Positions 7,585 through 16,711 of a stretch of 48,761 bases of DNA are shown here, one piece after another. Position 1 is the stretch's first letter. Every line of letters begins with the position of its first letter. The notes below the pieces were generated by a model that was not told the DNA's origin, searched no databases, and saw only the letters and a list, made by a program, of their open reading frames with translations. Origin of the DNA: Limisphaerales bacterium (lineage in GTDB: Bacteria; Verrucomicrobiota; Verrucomicrobiia; Limisphaerales; UBA1096); contig SHAK01000015.1 of assembly GCA_004213515.1 (NCBI GenBank), positions 1 to 48,761 of the forward strand. Reading direction: 5' to 3'. A program made the translations under genes and the position numbers.

Positions 7585-9408
7585 TTAAGCCTCGATCGTC
7601 ATGATTGGTTTACCGGCTGAAACTTCGTTGCCGATTGAAGCATGAACTGCTGATACGCGGCCTGCGCATGGTGCTTTTACGTCGTGTTTGGCTTTCATTG
7701 CTTCTACTGCTGCAACTACCTGTCCTTGAGTAACCACGTCGCCTGCCTTCACATTAACTTCTACAACTTCGACATTTCCTTCAAATGGTGAGAAAATATC
7801 TTTCGTTTGCCCTCCATTAGATGGTGTAACTGCTGTTTGATTAGGTGTAGTTGGTGATTTGCTTGAAGCTGGAGGTTCAATTACAACCTCGTAGGTGCGA
7901 GTGTTGTTGCCTTCAGTAACGGTAACAGAAGTTTTTGTTGGGGTTGTGATGGAATTTGTTTTTTGGTTTCCACTTTCTTCCTTCTTGAGAGGTAAAGTTA
8001 TTTTAGATCTTTTTTCAAGAAGTCGGATGCCTTCGTTTAATTCCATGTTTTTTCCTGGAACAATTGCAGCAGCAACAAGGAATTTATTTTCATCTGTAAT
8101 TTCGATCCCTCTTTCTTTTAGGGCGTTTTCTGCTTCAGTTAGTGTATCCGGAGCTTCTTCTAATGGGTCGCCATCAAAAGGAGGTAATTCGAGTTTTTCG
8201 GAAGCAATTTTAACGACCTCGGGATCAGGTGGTAGCGGTGGGCAACCAAAGTAACCAAGAACTGACTTTCCATATCCGGCATCGATTTTTTCCCAGCGTC
8301 CATGAAGAACATTGTTAAAAGCCTGTAACCAGTATTGCTGGCTACCTGGGGTGACACTTGTCCATCCGCCTCCAGCGCGCACTACCTCTGGGAATTCTGC
8401 GAGTACATCACTGTATTTATCCAGTATTCCAGCCGATTTCATCATATGAACATTTGGGCCGATAGCTCCGCCAGGCATCGGAAAACCTACTACACGAGCA
8501 TCTGCTGATGTAGTAACAGGATTGAATTCGTATTCGCTTAAGCTTTTGTTTAATAGAGATTCTATTTCGTCCATTTTGCTTGGATCGATATCGAGACTGA
8601 AGCCAGTTCCTTTTAAAGAGTGAGCCATCGACCGAACATCTGGTTGTGATGTTCCCGAGGCAAGCGGACGAACGGCCAAGTCTATTCCGTCTACACCTCC
8701 AGCAATTCCTGCCATGTAGCAAGCTACAGCCGTTGAAGCAGTGTCGTGAGTGTGTTGTACTAATGGTATTTCAGGAGGTAATATTTTTTTGATTCCTTTT
8801 GCTGTCTCATAGCATGTTCTAGGACTAGTGGTGCCAGATGCATCTTTAAGGCAAACTGAGTCGAATTGAATATCTCGTTTTAGGAGGTCCCTAACAATAC
8901 TGATGTAAAAATCCGGAGTGTGAGCCTTGTCAGACTTAAAGGGTAATCCCATTAAAGCAACACATACTTGATGATGCATTCCTGAATCAACAATTGGTTG
9001 ACCAGTTTTAACGAGATTGTCGACGTCATTCATGAAGTCAAAATTACGATCAATCGTTGTGCCATGCTTTCTCATTAGCTTGGCTTGTAACGCTAGAGTT
9101 GTTGTGCGTTGGGTGGTTAATGTAACGCCCGATACCGATCTAGTAAGTATTTGAAGATCAGCATCCGGTCCAACTGCTTTTCTAATCTCTGACATGCAAA
9201 AGAAAGGATCCTCCCCCACATAAAAAAACGGTGCCTGAAAACGAGCGCCTCCTCCAAATTCAAAATGTTTTATTCCTGCAGCAGCAGATGCTTCGATAGC
9301 TGGAAGTATATCTTTTAGTCTAGTCTTGCCTCCGAAGACACTTTGAAGTCCGTCACGGAAGGGTGTAAACATTACCCTTATTTCTTTTTTGTTTTCAGAA
9401 AAGATCAT
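7585..9408 (-). CDS. oadA: Biotin-dependent carboxyltransferase/biotin carrier, OadA-like alpha subunit
   Basis: A 607-residue fusion. Residues 1-290 form a DRE-TIM barrel carboxyltransferase, 300-460 a PYC_OADA-type linker domain, then a T/P/S-rich hinge, then a C-terminal biotinyl domain with EAMKAKH (biotinyl lysine K572). Metal-site features are kept: RD at 18-19, a lysine in CLKDASG and an HTH pair. The RDAHQS box of classical oxaloacetate decarboxylases is RDGLQS here, and the LLRGQNLxGY segment is replaced. It therefore transfers CO2 from an oxo-acid to biotin, but oxaloacetate itself is not certain. The gamma gene precedes it and the beta gene follows. The gene symbol refers to the family. 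Confidence 0.85.
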   Translation of the reverse strand: MIFSENKKEIRVMFTPFRDGLQSVFGGKTRLKDILPAIEASAAAGIKHFEFGGGARFQAPFFYVGEDPFFCMSEIRKAVGPDADLQILTRSVSGVTLTTQRTTTLALQAKLMRKHGTTIDRNFDFMNDVDNLVKTGQPIVDSGMHHQVCVALMGLPFKSDKAHTPDFYISIVRDLLKRDIQFDSVCLKDASGTTSPRTCYETAKGIKKILPPEIPLVQHTHDTASTAVACYMAGIAGGVDGIDLAVRPLASGTSQPDVRSMAHSLKGTGFSLDIDPSKMDEIESLLNKSLSEYEFNPVTTSADARVVGFPMPGGAIGPNVHMMKSAGILDKYSDVLAEFPEVVRAGGGWTSVTPGSQQYWLQAFNNVLHGRWEKIDAGYGKSVLGYFGCPPLPPDPEVVKIASEKLELPPFDGDPLEEAPDTLTEAENALKERGIEITDENKFLVAAAIVPGKNMELNEGIRLLEKRSKITLPLKKEESGNQKTNSITTPTKTSVTVTEGNNTRTYEVVIEPPASSKSPTTPNQTAVTPSNGGQTKDIFSPFEGNVEVVEVNVKAGDVVTQGQVVAAVEAMKAKHDVKAPCAGRVSAVHASIGNEVSAGKPIMTIEA

Positions 9409-9446
9409 TGAGTTAAAGAGGAGTTATAAAATTAATTTTTTAAATA

Positions 9447-9659
9447 TCACTTAATTTCTCGAATTTCCGAAATACGACAGTCCGGAAATGTTTTGGCCAA
9501 AGCCTGTCTAACGGCTTCCTCAGCAGCTGGGTCAGGTAGGTCAGCAGCACGAACAGGGAAAATTTTGCAAATGAAGGAGATTGAGCCCGCGAGTAATGAG
9601 AGAATTGATAGAACAGCAACAAAAGCAATGCCGCATATCAATATTAGAGGATCTTCCAT
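9447..9659 (-). CDS. oadG: OadG-like gamma subunit of the sodium-pump decarboxylase
   Basis: A 70-residue protein with one N-terminal membrane segment (about residues 5-33) and a short polar tail. This is the usual build of OadG, which anchors the alpha and beta subunits together. Sequence similarity in so small a protein is weak, and the call rests on size, topology and position 38 bases upstream of the alpha gene. The tail ends with acidic and basic residues rather than a histidine-rich zinc-binding end. Confidence 0.7.
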   Translation of the reverse strand: MEDPLILICGIAFVAVLSILSLLAGSISFICKIFPVRAADLPDPAAEEAVRQALAKTFPDCRISEIREIK

Positions 9660-9753
9660 TGTGTTTTTTAGTTAAATCTAAAATTGGGGGGACAATTTAC
9701 GTCAATCTAATGAATGTTTTAAGTCCTATTTTGAAATATTTTAAGAACTCCGT

Positions 9754-11358
9754 TTATCTGAGGTTAATAAGAGTATCTTTTTTAGCAAATTTATCGTTAG
9801 CTTCGGGGTAATCTAGTGTGTAGTGAAGTCCTCGGCTTTCCCTACGGTTTAGGGCGCTTTTGACTATTAGCTCGGCTACAGTAGCAAGATTTCGAAGCTC
9901 AAGTAAATCGCTAGTTACAGTGAAATCCCAATAATAATCAGATATTTCTCCTTGTAAATTTTTGACTCTTGTTAGAGCTCTTTCCAGTCTTTTAGTTGTT
10001 CGCACAATCCCAACATAGTCCCACATTGTACGGCGAAGTTCATCCCAGTTATGAGAGACGACTACCATTTCGTCGGCATCGATGGCTTCCCCAGAATGCC
10101 AATCTGGCAAGTTGGTATCTATCTGGGGGGCTGGGTTTTCTAAACAATGCTTAGCAGCACGATGTGCGTAAACTAATGCTTCTAATAAAGAGTTGCTTGC
10201 TAGTCGGTTAGCACCATGAAGGCCAGTGCATGAAACCTCACCAATTGCATAAAGACCATTTATGCAGGTTTCTCCATTTCTACTGACTTGAACCCCCCCG
10301 CATTGGTAGTGAGCTGCGGGAACAACAGGGATTGGTTCTTTTGTGATGTCCAATCCGAAACTTAGGCATGTTTTATATATATTGGGAAAACGTTCAATAA
10401 TGTACCGCGCTGGTTTATTAGTGATATCTAGAAGAACATGATCATCGCCTGTACGTTTCATTTCGTTGTCAATTGCCTGGGCAACTACATCGCGTGGAGC
10501 GAGCGATTTGAGTGGATGTATTTTTTCCATAAACCGCTTACCATTAAGGTTGATTAATTCTGCTCCTTCGCCTCTTACAGCTTCACTTATAAGAAATGAT
10601 TTGGCCTTTGGATGGTATAGGCATGTAGGGTGAAACTGAACAAACTCCATGTTTGATATTGTTGCTCCAGCCCTATAAGACATTGCTGTTCCATCACCAG
10701 TAGCAATATCAGGATTAGAGGTGTATAAGTAGACTTTGCCGCATCCTCCAGTAGCAAGTACAACTGTGTTAGCTGAGTATGTTTCTACTAACTTAGTCTC
10801 ATTATTTAATACATAAACGCCAACACATCGGTTTAATTTGGAATGTCCTAATTTTTGAGTAGTTATAAGGTCAATGGCAAATTGATTTTCAAATATATGT
10901 ATATTTTTATTGGAAGCTATTGAATCAAGAAGTGATCGTTCGATTTCTCTTCCAGTGATATCTTTGGCATGAAGAATACGTCGGTTAGAGTGTCCTCCTT
11001 CTTTTCCTAGATCGAGTTCGTGATTTCCACCTTCAGTTTCTCGTTGTGAGAATTTCATTCCAAGCTGAATTAGTTCTTTTACTCGATCAGGACCTTCTTC
11101 GACAATGCCTTGGACGATTTCTTCATTACAAAGTCCGCTTCCAGCAGTAATAGTATCTTGAAAATGGCTCTCAAAGGAATCTTCTTTACTAGTTACAGCA
11201 GCAATTCCTCCTTGTGCATAATTTGTATTTGATTCCGTGCGATTTTTTTTTGTTATGATTGCAACTTTGCCTATATGAGCAACTTTGAGTGCGAATGTTA
11301 ATCCTGCAATACCGCTTCCAAGAACAATAAAGTCAAATTTTTTTGGATAATTACTCAT
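9754..11358 (-). CDS. nadB: L-aspartate oxidase
   Basis: Oxidises L-aspartate to iminoaspartate, the first step of de novo NAD synthesis. The 534-residue flavoprotein has the FAD GxGxxG at G14-S-G16-I-A-G19, and active-site residues that line up one position below the E. coli enzyme: E120, H243 in QFHPT, R289 in APRDVV and H350 in PAAHYQCGG. The C-terminal helical domain is complete. Succinate dehydrogenase flavoprotein is excluded by the GGIAAV region, the length and the CGGV motif. It starts 9 bases after panC, so the two are co-transcribed. nadA and nadC are not in the window. Confidence 0.95.
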   Translation of the reverse strand: MSNYPKKFDFIVLGSGIAGLTFALKVAHIGKVAIITKKNRTESNTNYAQGGIAAVTSKEDSFESHFQDTITAGSGLCNEEIVQGIVEEGPDRVKELIQLGMKFSQRETEGGNHELDLGKEGGHSNRRILHAKDITGREIERSLLDSIASNKNIHIFENQFAIDLITTQKLGHSKLNRCVGVYVLNNETKLVETYSANTVVLATGGCGKVYLYTSNPDIATGDGTAMSYRAGATISNMEFVQFHPTCLYHPKAKSFLISEAVRGEGAELINLNGKRFMEKIHPLKSLAPRDVVAQAIDNEMKRTGDDHVLLDITNKPARYIIERFPNIYKTCLSFGLDITKEPIPVVPAAHYQCGGVQVSRNGETCINGLYAIGEVSCTGLHGANRLASNSLLEALVYAHRAAKHCLENPAPQIDTNLPDWHSGEAIDADEMVVVSHNWDELRRTMWDYVGIVRTTKRLERALTRVKNLQGEISDYYWDFTVTSDLLELRNLATVAELIVKSALNRRESRGLHYTLDYPEANDKFAKKDTLINLR

Positions 11359-11367
11359 GAGTTTTGA

Positions 11368-12216
11368 TTACAATCTTCCATTGTCAATCAGTCGTGTTTT
11401 TCCTAAATAAATTGCAATTGCCATATGAGTTCCTCGTTGGACTTTTTCCATTGGTTCTAAGGAGTTCGGATTGAAAAATTCTATATAGTCTAAGGTAGCT
11501 GTGTGTTTTTTAGTAATATTTTTTTTAAGTCTTTTTAATAGAATATTAGTTGAGATAGGAGTTTTCCTCTTGCGAACAATATTTTTTGCTAAATTTATTG
11601 TTTCAATAAGTATTGTTGCTTCGGCACGTTCGCTAGAGTTTAGATAGCTGTTACGCGAGCTCATAGCTAATCCATCTTTTTCACGAATTATTGGAGCTAT
11701 AATAATTTTAACGGGGAAGTTGAGATCTTTGACCATGCGCTTAACAATAGTAGCTTGTTGCCAGTCTTTTGCCCCAAATACAGCAGCATTAGGTTGAATA
11801 ATATTAAATAGCTTTGCAACTATAGTTGTAACTCCTTTAAAATGGCAAGGTCGGGACTTTCCTTCCATTGCTTTACTGAGCTGTTGTTCGTTTACAAAAG
11901 TGCTATACTCATGACTGTACATTGACTGATCTTTTGGAGTGAAGACGCTATCGACTTTAAGCCGTCTACAGTGATTAAGATCAGCCTTCATGCTTCTTGG
12001 ATATTTTTTTAGATCTTCTTTTGGGCTAAATTGTGTCTTGTTTACAAAAATTGTTACAATTACCAGTCCCTCTTCGCCAACAATTGAACGCCCTTTTTTA
12101 ATTAGGCTAAAGTGACCCTCATGAAGATTGCCCATTGTGGGAATGACAACAATATTTTTTTGGCTTAAAGAAAGAGTTTTCTGCCTTAAGGAGGTGATTG
12201 AACTATAGACTTTCAA
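11368..12216 (-). CDS. panC: Pantothenate synthetase
   Basis: Joins pantoate and beta-alanine using ATP, the last step to pantothenate and hence coenzyme A. The 282-residue length is typical. Seen are PTMGNLHEGH at 26-35, with the HIGH-like nucleotide motif H32-E-G-H35, then FGAKDWQQ and REKDGLAMSSRNSYL, all family hallmarks. It sits between the cobalamin adenosyltransferase and nadB in a cofactor-gene cluster. No panB or panD is seen. Confidence 0.95.
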   Translation of the reverse strand: MKVYSSITSLRQKTLSLSQKNIVVIPTMGNLHEGHFSLIKKGRSIVGEEGLVIVTIFVNKTQFSPKEDLKKYPRSMKADLNHCRRLKVDSVFTPKDQSMYSHEYSTFVNEQQLSKAMEGKSRPCHFKGVTTIVAKLFNIIQPNAAVFGAKDWQQATIVKRMVKDLNFPVKIIIAPIIREKDGLAMSSRNSYLNSSERAEATILIETINLAKNIVRKRKTPISTNILLKRLKKNITKKHTATLDYIEFFNPNSLEPMEKVQRGTHMAIAIYLGKTRLIDNGRL

Positions 12217-12248
12217 TTTGGGAAGCTGTTAGTATTTCTTTTAAAGAA

Positions 12249-12797
12249 TTAAGCGATTTCTTTTTGTGTATTAGTTTGTTCTAAGGAGCGAGCCATTAAC
12301 CAAAGTAGGTCTGAGAGTCGGTTTAGATAAACAATTTGATGTGCAGGTTTATTAGTTGTTTTATCTGACAGAGATACGAGGCTTCGTTCAGCTCGTCTGC
12401 AAACAGTTCGAGAAAAATCAAGTTGGGCTGATGGAATGTTTTTCCCTGGTATGACCCAGTCGGTAATAGGTGTTATTTGCGATTCTATTTCAGTAATCCA
12501 CTTTTCAAGTTGTTCGATATTTATCTTTGTAAGCTTGGTAAATGAGCTTTGTTCATATTTTGTGATATCTTCTGGTTGAGTGGCAATTTCACCCATTAGA
12601 TTAATCAGAGTTTTTTGTATGATTTCTATTTGTTTATTTATAATCGTGTCTGGCAGGTGAGCCTTAACTATTCCGATTACTGAATTTAGTTCGTCAACAT
12701 CGCCACAAGCGCAAATACGTGGATTGTCCTTGCTTGTACGTTTTGCAAACATTAATCCAGTTTGTCCTGTGTCTCCGCTTTTAGTTGTTATGCTCAT
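12249..12797 (-). CDS. Cob(I)alamin adenosyltransferase, PduO type
   Basis: A 182-residue protein that should transfer the adenosyl group of ATP to cob(I)alamin to make adenosylcobalamin. It has the N-terminal ATP-binding stretch TKSGDTGQTGL, CGDVDELNSVIG, and near the C-terminus RTVCRRAERSL, all diagnostic of the PduO/MMAB family. It is the first gene of the minus-strand run ending in nagA, and is divergent from glgB across 128 bases. Its presence implies an adenosylcobalamin-dependent enzyme elsewhere in the genome, such as methylmalonyl-CoA mutase. Confidence 0.92.
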   Translation of the reverse strand: MSITTKSGDTGQTGLMFAKRTSKDNPRICACGDVDELNSVIGIVKAHLPDTIINKQIEIIQKTLINLMGEIATQPEDITKYEQSSFTKLTKINIEQLEKWITEIESQITPITDWVIPGKNIPSAQLDFSRTVCRRAERSLVSLSDKTTNKPAHQIVYLNRLSDLLWLMARSLEQTNTQKEIA

Positions 12798-12841
12798 CAG
12801 CTCTGGAAGAGTCTCGCTTTTTGATTAAATTTGGTAAAGCG

Positions 12842-12851
12842 AAAGCGCTTT
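12842..12851. promoter_or_regulatory. 10-bp palindrome between divergent promoters
   Basis: AAAGCGCTTT is a perfect palindrome in the 128-base gap between the divergent adenosyltransferase and glgB genes. A 7-bp inverted repeat (12814-12820 with 12836-12842) adjoins it. A regulator site is possible, but nothing identifies the regulator. Confidence 0.2.
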
Positions 12852-12925
12852 TATAACTGATGAAATCTTTGGACACTATCAACAAATGGAATTAGTGTTT
12901 TTTGTAAAAAACGATTCAAGTAAAT

Positions 12926-14815
12926 ATGAATTTATTTTTAGACTCTGAATTATCTGCAATCCAGAAAGGAGAAGAAGTTTTTCTTTATAAAAAATTGGGA
13001 GCTCAATTTCGGGAAGTTGAAGGCTGTCATGGAGTAGTTTTTTCAGTTTGGGCGCCAAATGCAAAAAAGGTTAGTGTGATCGGAGACTTCAATGGCTGGG
13101 ACTCAAACGCAAATCCTTTAAATATTCAGGGTGATTCTGGTATATGGGCGTGCTTTGTTGCAGGGGTCTCTCAAGGTGATCATTATAAGTTTTTCTTGTT
13201 AAATGCGCTTGGTCAGTCAATTGAAAAAACAGATCCGCTGGGTCGTTTCTTTGAACAAGCTCCTAAAAACTCTTCGATTGTCTGGGATTCATCTCATTTT
13301 GATTGGAGTGATCAAACTTGGATGGAAAAACGAGTTGCAAGCAATCCGCTTAAATCCCCAATGAGTATTTACGAAATACATCTTGGGTCTTGGCGTAAGC
13401 ATAGTAATGCTGAATCTTTTTCCTATAAAGAACTTGCAGGGGAACTAGTAGACTATGTTTCAAGTATGGGTTTTACTCATGTTGAATTTATGCCTTTAGC
13501 GGAACACGCATACTATCCTTCATGGGGTTATCAAGTTACAGGTTTTTATGCGCCAACAAGCCGTTATGGAACACCAAACGAGTTTGCAGCTTTAGTTGAT
13601 GCACTTCATGCAGCTGGGATTGGGGTAATACTTGATTGGGTCCCGGCTCATTTCCCGAAAGATGATCACGCTTTGGCGAGGTTTGATGGGACTCCTTTAT
13701 ACGAACATGAAGATCCAATGTTAGGAGAACACCCAGATTGGGGTACATATATTTTTAATTACGGTTGTAATGAAGTAGCCAGTTATCTTACTTCAAATGC
13801 AATATATTGGTTTGATGTTTTTCATATTGATGGGCTCAGGGTAGATGCTGTTGCATCAATGTTGTATCTTGATTATTCACGAAAAGATGGGGAGTGGTCC
13901 CCTAATAAAAATGGTGGAAGAGAGAATCTTGAAGCGATTAAGTTTATACAGAATGTTAATTTTCAAGTAACTAGCCAATATCCTGGGGCCATGATGATTG
14001 CTGAAGAGTCTACAGCGTGGCCAAAAGTTACGGGTCCTTTGAGTGAGGAAGGTTTAGGTTTCTCTCTAAAATGGAATATGGGCTGGATGCATGACAATTT
14101 AAGTTTCTTTAAACAATCCTCTGATTATCGAAAGTCGCATTTTGATAAAATGACATTTGCTATGTTATATCATTATGATGAAAATTTTGTTTTACCTCTT
14201 TCCCATGATGAAGTGGTTCATATAAAGGGTTCTCTGTTTGAAAAAATGCAAGGGACAGAGCTTCAGTGTTTGGCGAATCTTAGACTTTTGTTTGGATGCC
14301 AATGGTTGTTTCCTGGAAAAAAACTTTTATTTATGGGCGGAGAAATTGGTCAAAAAAATGAATGGAACCATGACTGCGAATTGGATTGGCAATTGTTGAG
14401 AGATTCTAAGTTTCATCGAGGCTTGCAGGATTGGATTCGTGATTTGAATTTTTTTTACAGAGATCAGGCGGCTTTATGGCAAGCAGATTTTGAGCGAGAT
14501 GGGTTTCAATGGGTGAATTGCAATGATCGAGAGAAGTTGGTTCTCTCGTTTATTAGAATGAATAGTAATAAATCTGAGCAGTTATTAGTGATAGCTAATT
14601 TATCAGAGAATCATTACGATGAGTATATATTAGAAATGAATAAATTAGGCACTTGGGAAAAAGTCCTTGATAGTAATAAATCAATTTATGTGGGGGGGGA
14701 TTCAGGAATGAATGAAAATATTAAAATTACTACTCAACCCATTAATAAAATGAATTTTTCAATATCTACCAGTTTGGCACCCTTTACCCTTTTGGTTTTT
14801 CGTCTTGTTCATTAA
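12926..14815 (+). CDS. glgB: 1,4-alpha-glucan branching enzyme
   Basis: Makes alpha-1,6 branches in glycogen. The 629-residue GH13 protein has an N-terminal CBM48 (SVWAPNAKKVSVIGDFNGW, around residues 40-58), the catalytic barrel and a C-terminal all-beta domain. The catalytic nucleophile is D307 in GLRVDAVASM, the acid/base is E360 in the AEEST motif, and the third carboxylate is D428 in LSHDEVVH. It is shorter than the E. coli enzyme because it lacks the extra N-terminal module, as in many bacteria. It stands alone here with no other glg gene adjacent. The start has no clear ribosome-binding site. Confidence 0.95.
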   Translation: MNLFLDSELSAIQKGEEVFLYKKLGAQFREVEGCHGVVFSVWAPNAKKVSVIGDFNGWDSNANPLNIQGDSGIWACFVAGVSQGDHYKFFLLNALGQSIEKTDPLGRFFEQAPKNSSIVWDSSHFDWSDQTWMEKRVASNPLKSPMSIYEIHLGSWRKHSNAESFSYKELAGELVDYVSSMGFTHVEFMPLAEHAYYPSWGYQVTGFYAPTSRYGTPNEFAALVDALHAAGIGVILDWVPAHFPKDDHALARFDGTPLYEHEDPMLGEHPDWGTYIFNYGCNEVASYLTSNAIYWFDVFHIDGLRVDAVASMLYLDYSRKDGEWSPNKNGGRENLEAIKFIQNVNFQVTSQYPGAMMIAEESTAWPKVTGPLSEEGLGFSLKWNMGWMHDNLSFFKQSSDYRKSHFDKMTFAMLYHYDENFVLPLSHDEVVHIKGSLFEKMQGTELQCLANLRLLFGCQWLFPGKKLLFMGGEIGQKNEWNHDCELDWQLLRDSKFHRGLQDWIRDLNFFYRDQAALWQADFERDGFQWVNCNDREKLVLSFIRMNSNKSEQLLVIANLSENHYDEYILEMNKLGTWEKVLDSNKSIYVGGDSGMNENIKITTQPINKMNFSISTSLAPFTLLVFRLVH

Positions 14816-15044
14816 TTGTCCATATTAATATATGTTTTAGTTATGTTTTTATTTTAAAAATTTTATAAAAACTCATTTTTAATTATTAACTTTTGCTTTA
14901 GCTTTTTGATTCGTTAATATTTGCGTACGCGATTTAGTGAGAAATATCTAATTGAAGTGAGATTTGGCATTGTCCAATCAAGTTGTCTAATAACCCGCTT
15001 CACTTAATCTAAACTAATTTAAAGCTGCGATTTGATTTTTTATA
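14816..15044. other. AT-rich intergenic gap
   Basis: These 229 bases separate glgB from accD, with no open frame of note. I see a very A/T-rich first half and a weak 6-bp inverted repeat (AAGTGA ... TCACTT) in the second half that may belong to the accD upstream region. I can support nothing firmer. Confidence 0.3.
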
Positions 15045-16016
15045 ATGTCTGATCTAAATGAATTTTCAAAAACTGCTCCCAAACTTGAAACAGTTGATGC
15101 AGAAAGTATTCCTTCAGTGGTTGAACCACGTAGCGGTTCGTCAAAATTAAAGTTTGGAGAGAATACTTCCCGCAAAAAAAATATCCCGAAAGGATTATGG
15201 ACTAAGTGCAGAAAGTGTGCTGAGTTGATTTTTGATAAGGATTTAGATGATAATTTAAAAACTTGTCCGACATGTGGTTTTCATTTCCCAATTTCCGCTC
15301 GTCTGCGCTTAGCATCATTAATTGACGAAAAATCCTTTAAGGAGCTAGACGCTGGGATGACAAGTGTGGATATTTTAGAATTTACAGGTGTAGATTCATA
15401 CTCTTCTAAATTAGAAAAGTATAAAGATAAAACTGGTGAGGCAGATGCTGTCATAACAGGTGTTTGTAAAATGCAGCATCACAAGGTTGCTATTGGTATA
15501 ATGGATTTTTCCTTTCTTGGTGGTTCAATGGGTTCTGTTGTTGGAGAAAAACTGACAAGAATGATTGAGCTAGGGACTAAAAATAAAATACCAGTTGTTA
15601 TTATTTCAACTAGTGGGGGGGCCAGGATGTATGAGGGAATGTTTAGCTTGATGCAAATGGCTAAAACATGTGGAGCATTGGCTTATCATTCAGAGGCTAA
15701 TTTGCCATACATTAGTGTGCTAACTCACCCTACGACTGCTGGAGTGATGGCAAGCTATGCAAGTGTGGGGGATTTAATTCTAGCTGAACCAGGTGCTATG
15801 ATTGGCTTTGCTGGTCCCAGAGTCATTAAGGATACTACGCAGGCAGAATTACCACCAGGTTTTCAAACAGCAGAATTTTTAATGGATAGAGGTATGATTG
15901 ATGCAATTGTTCCAAGAAATAAGATGCGTCATTCGATAATTAATTATCTCGATTACATGTCAGCAAATGTATCAAAACCAAAAGCTAAAAGAGCTGTAAA
16001 AAAGAAAACATCCTAA
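15045..16016 (+). CDS. accD: Acetyl-CoA carboxylase carboxyltransferase, beta subunit
   Basis: With AccA this forms the carboxyltransferase that moves CO2 from biotin to acetyl-CoA, the committed step of fatty acid synthesis. The 323-residue protein has an N-terminal C4 zinc ribbon (C55, C58, C74, C77) followed by the crotonase-like domain with GFHFPISARLRL, FLGGSMGSVVGEK and ISTSGGARMYEG. A 50-residue polar extension precedes the zinc finger and a lysine-rich tail ends the protein. It faces the DUF1080 gene across 13 bases. Confidence 0.96.
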   Translation: MSDLNEFSKTAPKLETVDAESIPSVVEPRSGSSKLKFGENTSRKKNIPKGLWTKCRKCAELIFDKDLDDNLKTCPTCGFHFPISARLRLASLIDEKSFKELDAGMTSVDILEFTGVDSYSSKLEKYKDKTGEADAVITGVCKMQHHKVAIGIMDFSFLGGSMGSVVGEKLTRMIELGTKNKIPVVIISTSGGARMYEGMFSLMQMAKTCGALAYHSEANLPYISVLTHPTTAGVMASYASVGDLILAEPGAMIGFAGPRVIKDTTQAELPPGFQTAEFLMDRGMIDAIVPRNKMRHSIINYLDYMSANVSKPKAKRAVKKKTS

Positions 16017-16029
16017 TCTTTAAGCTTCT

Positions 16030-16683
16030 TTAAGGATACTCAATAATATTAATATCCTTATAGTAAATTTCGCAAGCAGGTCCACTGTGAACCTGAAGTG
16101 CGATCACCCCTTTTTCTGCAATATTTGTATCCTTTTCAGTATAATCTACAGTTTTATATCCATTTAGAATTAGTTGGATTTTATTGCCATTAGCTATAAT
16201 GCGGTAGGTATTCCAGTCTCCTGTTTTAACGATTTTAGGAATATCTTTAGCAGGAGGTGCAGCTAATATTTTGCGACGTCGAGATTCATCGTAAAGAGCG
16301 CCCCAGTATTTTTGTCCAATATCAGCTTGGAAGCCAATTACTTCGTGATGATTAGGGATGCGCTTTGTTCTGAATTGAATACCAGCATTTGCTTGAGGGG
16401 ATCCGACGACTTTAAATTTTAATCTTAAGTCAAAATTTTCGTATTCAGAAGTAGTGCAAAGAAATTCATTATTCGGGATCTTCTTATTTAGTCTTCCTGC
16501 TACTATTGATCCATTCTCAATTCGAAAAAAATCCATGTTACCTTCCCATCCATTGAATGTTGTTCCGTCGAATAATAGTTTTGAACTAGTATTAGTTACA
16601 GATTGAGTAGAGGGCTCCTTAAGGTTGAAGGTATAGCAGCCAGTTAGTAATAGGCCGGTAAAGAGATGAAGAAGATGTTTCAT
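16030..16683 (-). CDS. DUF1080 (3-keto-disaccharide hydrolase-type) lipoprotein
   Basis: A 217-residue exported lipoprotein. The signal ends in LLLTGC with the lipidated cysteine at position 16. The rest is a single DUF1080 concanavalin-like fold, starting with LFDGTTFNGWEG and continuing with NAGIQFRT, GFQADIG and the W-N-x-Y-R-I segment, all typical. Members of this domain have been shown to cleave 3-keto-glycosides, so hydrolysis of oxidised sugars is the likely role, but the substrate cannot be read here. It lies 28 bases downstream of the class IV aminotransferase on the same strand. Confidence 0.85.
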   Translation of the reverse strand: MKHLLHLFTGLLLTGCYTFNLKEPSTQSVTNTSSKLLFDGTTFNGWEGNMDFFRIENGSIVAGRLNKKIPNNEFLCTTSEYENFDLRLKFKVVGSPQANAGIQFRTKRIPNHHEVIGFQADIGQKYWGALYDESRRRKILAAPPAKDIPKIVKTGDWNTYRIIANGNKIQLILNGYKTVDYTEKDTNIAEKGVIALQVHSGPACEIYYKDINIIEYP

Positions 16684-16711
16684 TAAAAAAAGATAATGCC
16701 TGAGTATTTTA

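Noticed and set aside
9440-9628. 62-codon minus-strand frame overlapping the gamma subunit
   Set aside because: It is another frame of the same DNA. The 70-residue frame has the OadG topology and fits the operon.
15041-15046. TATAAT at the accD start
   Set aside because: It overlaps the ATG itself, so it cannot serve as that gene's promoter and is probably chance.
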